From: Gammaproteobacteria bacterium
Lineage (GTDB): Bacteria > Pseudomonadota > Gammaproteobacteria > Pseudomonadales > Azotimanducaceae
DNA: 54,941 nt
Assembly: GCA_028821405.1 (NCBI GenBank)
Contig: JAPPGK010000012.1
Coordinates: 1-54,941 of the forward strand
Direction: 5' to 3'
A program made the position numbers and the translations under genes. Below the pieces are notes generated by a model. It searched no databases, had not been told where the DNA came from, and worked only from the letters and a program-made list of their open reading frames with translations. This document shows positions 53,738 through 54,941 of this stretch, piece by piece; the stretch's first letter is position 1, and every line of letters begins with the position of its first letter.

Positions 53738-54019
53738 ATGATCGCGCTACTCGCAAGGTTGAACGTCGCCGCCGGCAAGGAAAAGGAGTTCGAGTCCGTG
53801 ATGCTGGAACTCGTGGCGGCCGTCCGCGCCAACGAACCCGGCAACCAGCTCTACACGCTGGTCAAGGACGACGAGGGCTACGCCGTGATGGAACTCTACG
53901 ACGACGACGCGGCATTGGCCGCTCATGGCCAGAGCGATCACTTCAGGGCTGCGGGTGGCAAGTTCCGCGGACTGATGGCGGGGCCTCCCGACCTCAAGCG
54001 TTTCCAAGTCGTCGGCTGA
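53738..54019 (+). CDS. Antibiotic biosynthesis monooxygenase (ABM/YgiN-like) domain protein
   Basis: 93 residues from ATG 53738 (MIALLARLNVAAGKEKEFES). The dimeric ferredoxin-like ABM pattern is clear: VMLELVAAVRANEPGNQLYTLVKD, then YAVMELYDDDAALAAHGQSDHF and the end PDLKRFQVV. Family members oxidise quinones or haem, often without cofactor. It is divergent from the Nudix gene. Confidence 0.85.
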   Translation: MIALLARLNVAAGKEKEFESVMLELVAAVRANEPGNQLYTLVKDDEGYAVMELYDDDAALAAHGQSDHFRAAGGKFRGLMAGPPDLKRFQVVG

Positions 54020-54037
54020 CGTCGGACAGGTCAAGGC

Positions 54038-54061
54038 GGGACGCCACAAGGGCGTCCCCTA
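54038..54061. repeat. Dispersed palindromic repeat, copy between ABM and AlkD genes
   Basis: GGGACGCCACAAGG then GCGTCCCCTA, with GGGACGCC pairing with GGCGTCCC. It sits 18 bases after the ABM stop and could terminate that transcript. Confidence 0.7.
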
Positions 54062-54091
54062 CGACGTCGCCCCTCCCGCGATCCGGGCCGG

Positions 54092-54941
54092 ATGAAGTTC
54101 CCCCAGTATCACGACGAGGTGCTCCGTGCGCTGCAGGCGCTGGGCAATCCCTCGTTGGGCCGGCACATAGCCAAGGACCGCGGTTCGTCCCTTAGGTACG
54201 TCGGGATCCGGGTACCAGCCCTCCGGCGTCGCGTGAAACAGGGATTTTCGTTCTACGATCTGGACCATGACTCGGTGCTCGCCATCTGGGACGACCTGTG
54301 GATGGAGAGCGAGTGGGGCGACGTGCTGTTCGCCGCCGAGGAGTACTACCGGCCCATCGTCCGCAAACGCGTCGACGGGGCCTCCATGGGCTTACTCGGC
54401 GTGGCTGGGCCGGAGGCGGAGCCGGTACCGAGCGGCGGCGAGGCACCGGACCCGGCTATGGGGCGGTACTGGCCCGTGATGAAGCGGTGGATCGACCGGG
54501 TCGACAACTGGTGTCACGCCGACGCGTTGAGCGCAACCTATTCGCGACTCCTAGAGGCAGACGCCGGGACGGTCATGCCCGTTCTCGACCGCTGGAATAG
54601 GGACGAGGCGCTTTGGCCCCGGCGGGTGTCCATCGTCAGCCTCATTCACTACACCGGCAAGAACGCGGTATTTCTTCCACCCGACGTGGTCTTGCCGATG
54701 GTGGATCGCTGCGTCGAAGACCGCCGCCAACCCATGCAGAAGGCTGTCGGCTGGGTTCTCCGCGAGATGTGGCGGGCGTATCCCGAGGAGATCGAGGACT
54801 ACTTGCAGGCCAACGCGCCTCGGATCGCGCCGTCAGCCTACACCCGCGCCATCGAACGCATGGACGCCGGCGCGCGCAAGAAGATGCGAGCTAGTGTCCC
54901 GTCAACCCTCAAACGTCGCGTCAGCGTGGCCGCAAGCGTCG
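54092..54941 (+). CDS. DNA alkylation repair protein (AlkD-like HEAT-repeat glycosylase), cut by the window edge
   Basis: The frame runs from ATG 54092 to the last base (283 codons) without a stop. AlkD-family features: LGNPSLGRHIAKDRGSSLRY then VGIRVPALRR, MKRWIDRVDNWCHADALS and LVDRCVEDRRQPMQKAVGWV with LREMWRAYP. These fit a solenoid of short helices. A glycine/proline-rich insertion (residues about 111-133) is unusual. The family removes alkylated bases such as 7-methylguanine. The end probably lies a few codons beyond the window. Confidence 0.85.
   Translation, partial: MKFPQYHDEVLRALQALGNPSLGRHIAKDRGSSLRYVGIRVPALRRRVKQGFSFYDLDHDSVLAIWDDLWMESEWGDVLFAAEEYYRPIVRKRVDGASMGLLGVAGPEAEPVPSGGEAPDPAMGRYWPVMKRWIDRVDNWCHADALSATYSRLLEADAGTVMPVLDRWNRDEALWPRRVSIVSLIHYTGKNAVFLPPDVVLPMVDRCVEDRRQPMQKAVGWVLREMWRAYPEEIEDYLQANAPRIAPSAYTRAIERMDAGARKKMRASVPSTLKRRVSVAASV

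Overview
This is a high-GC, gene-dense chromosomal window from what looks like an uncultured member of the Pseudomonadota, probably a gammaproteobacterial lineage. The support is the DXP-type PdxJ next to YciB and a cyclophilin, a DesB-like three-His-box desaturase, and ArgS/AhcY of bacterial type. The assignment is inference; there is no rRNA or tRNA in the window to test it. Genes lie on both strands in short operons, often joined by ATGA or GTGA overlaps.

Layout. 1-5.6 kb: a phytanoyl-CoA dioxygenase-like protein, a eukaryote-like (type 2) isoleucyl-tRNA synthetase and an Rpn-type nuclease with EQGI/RGMA tandem repeats. 5.7-12.5 kb: the most unusual locus. A single 1744-residue protein joins four glycosyltransferase-like domains, a protein-kinase-like fold and a SAM methyltransferase. 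It is coupled by an ATGA overlap to a 452-residue fusion of a SLOG/LOG domain with a NodB-type polysaccharide deacetylase. A promoter and a hairpin-rich leader precede the pair. 12.6-13.2 kb: a VapBC-like toxin-antitoxin pair. 13.4-27.7 kb: a dipeptide/oligopeptide ABC transporter whose genes (oppA-oppB-oppC, oppD, oppF) are broken apart by a defective AAA/PD-(D/E)XK gene, two small membrane proteins, a DUF433 protein, an orphan molybdenum hydroxylase large subunit, an S33 peptidase and a decayed AAA/DUF4143 gene.

27.7-32.3 kb: a CoxD/CoxE-like MoxR ATPase and VWA pair, a CaiB-type CoA-transferase, a PPOX flavoprotein and a 73-residue SelW/Rdx-like protein. In that last gene the second redox position of CxxC is an in-frame TGA followed by a good bacterial SECIS-like hairpin, so it is very likely a selenoprotein. 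32.4-38 kb: S-adenosylhomocysteine hydrolase, two tandem TonB-C-domain periplasmic proteins, a Cof-type HAD phosphatase and the fatty acid desaturase. 38-46.7 kb: an 803-residue double CaiB CoA-transferase, a GPH-type MFS transporter, argS with a membrane-anchored cold-shock-domain protein, and a yciB-pdxJ-ppi operon. 46.9-54.9 kb: a GMC oxidoreductase with its gluconate-2-dehydrogenase-subunit-3-like partner, an adenosine-deaminase-like exported protein, a protein of unknown function, a DUF234-type AAA ATPase, a Nudix hydrolase, an ABM monooxygenase and an AlkD-like DNA glycosylase cut by the window edge.

A short dispersed palindrome (GGGACGGG...CCCGTCCCCTA and relatives) occurs many times between genes. 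On several genes its TAGGG end supplies the stop codon itself. No CRISPR array, tRNA, rRNA or complete insertion sequence was seen.
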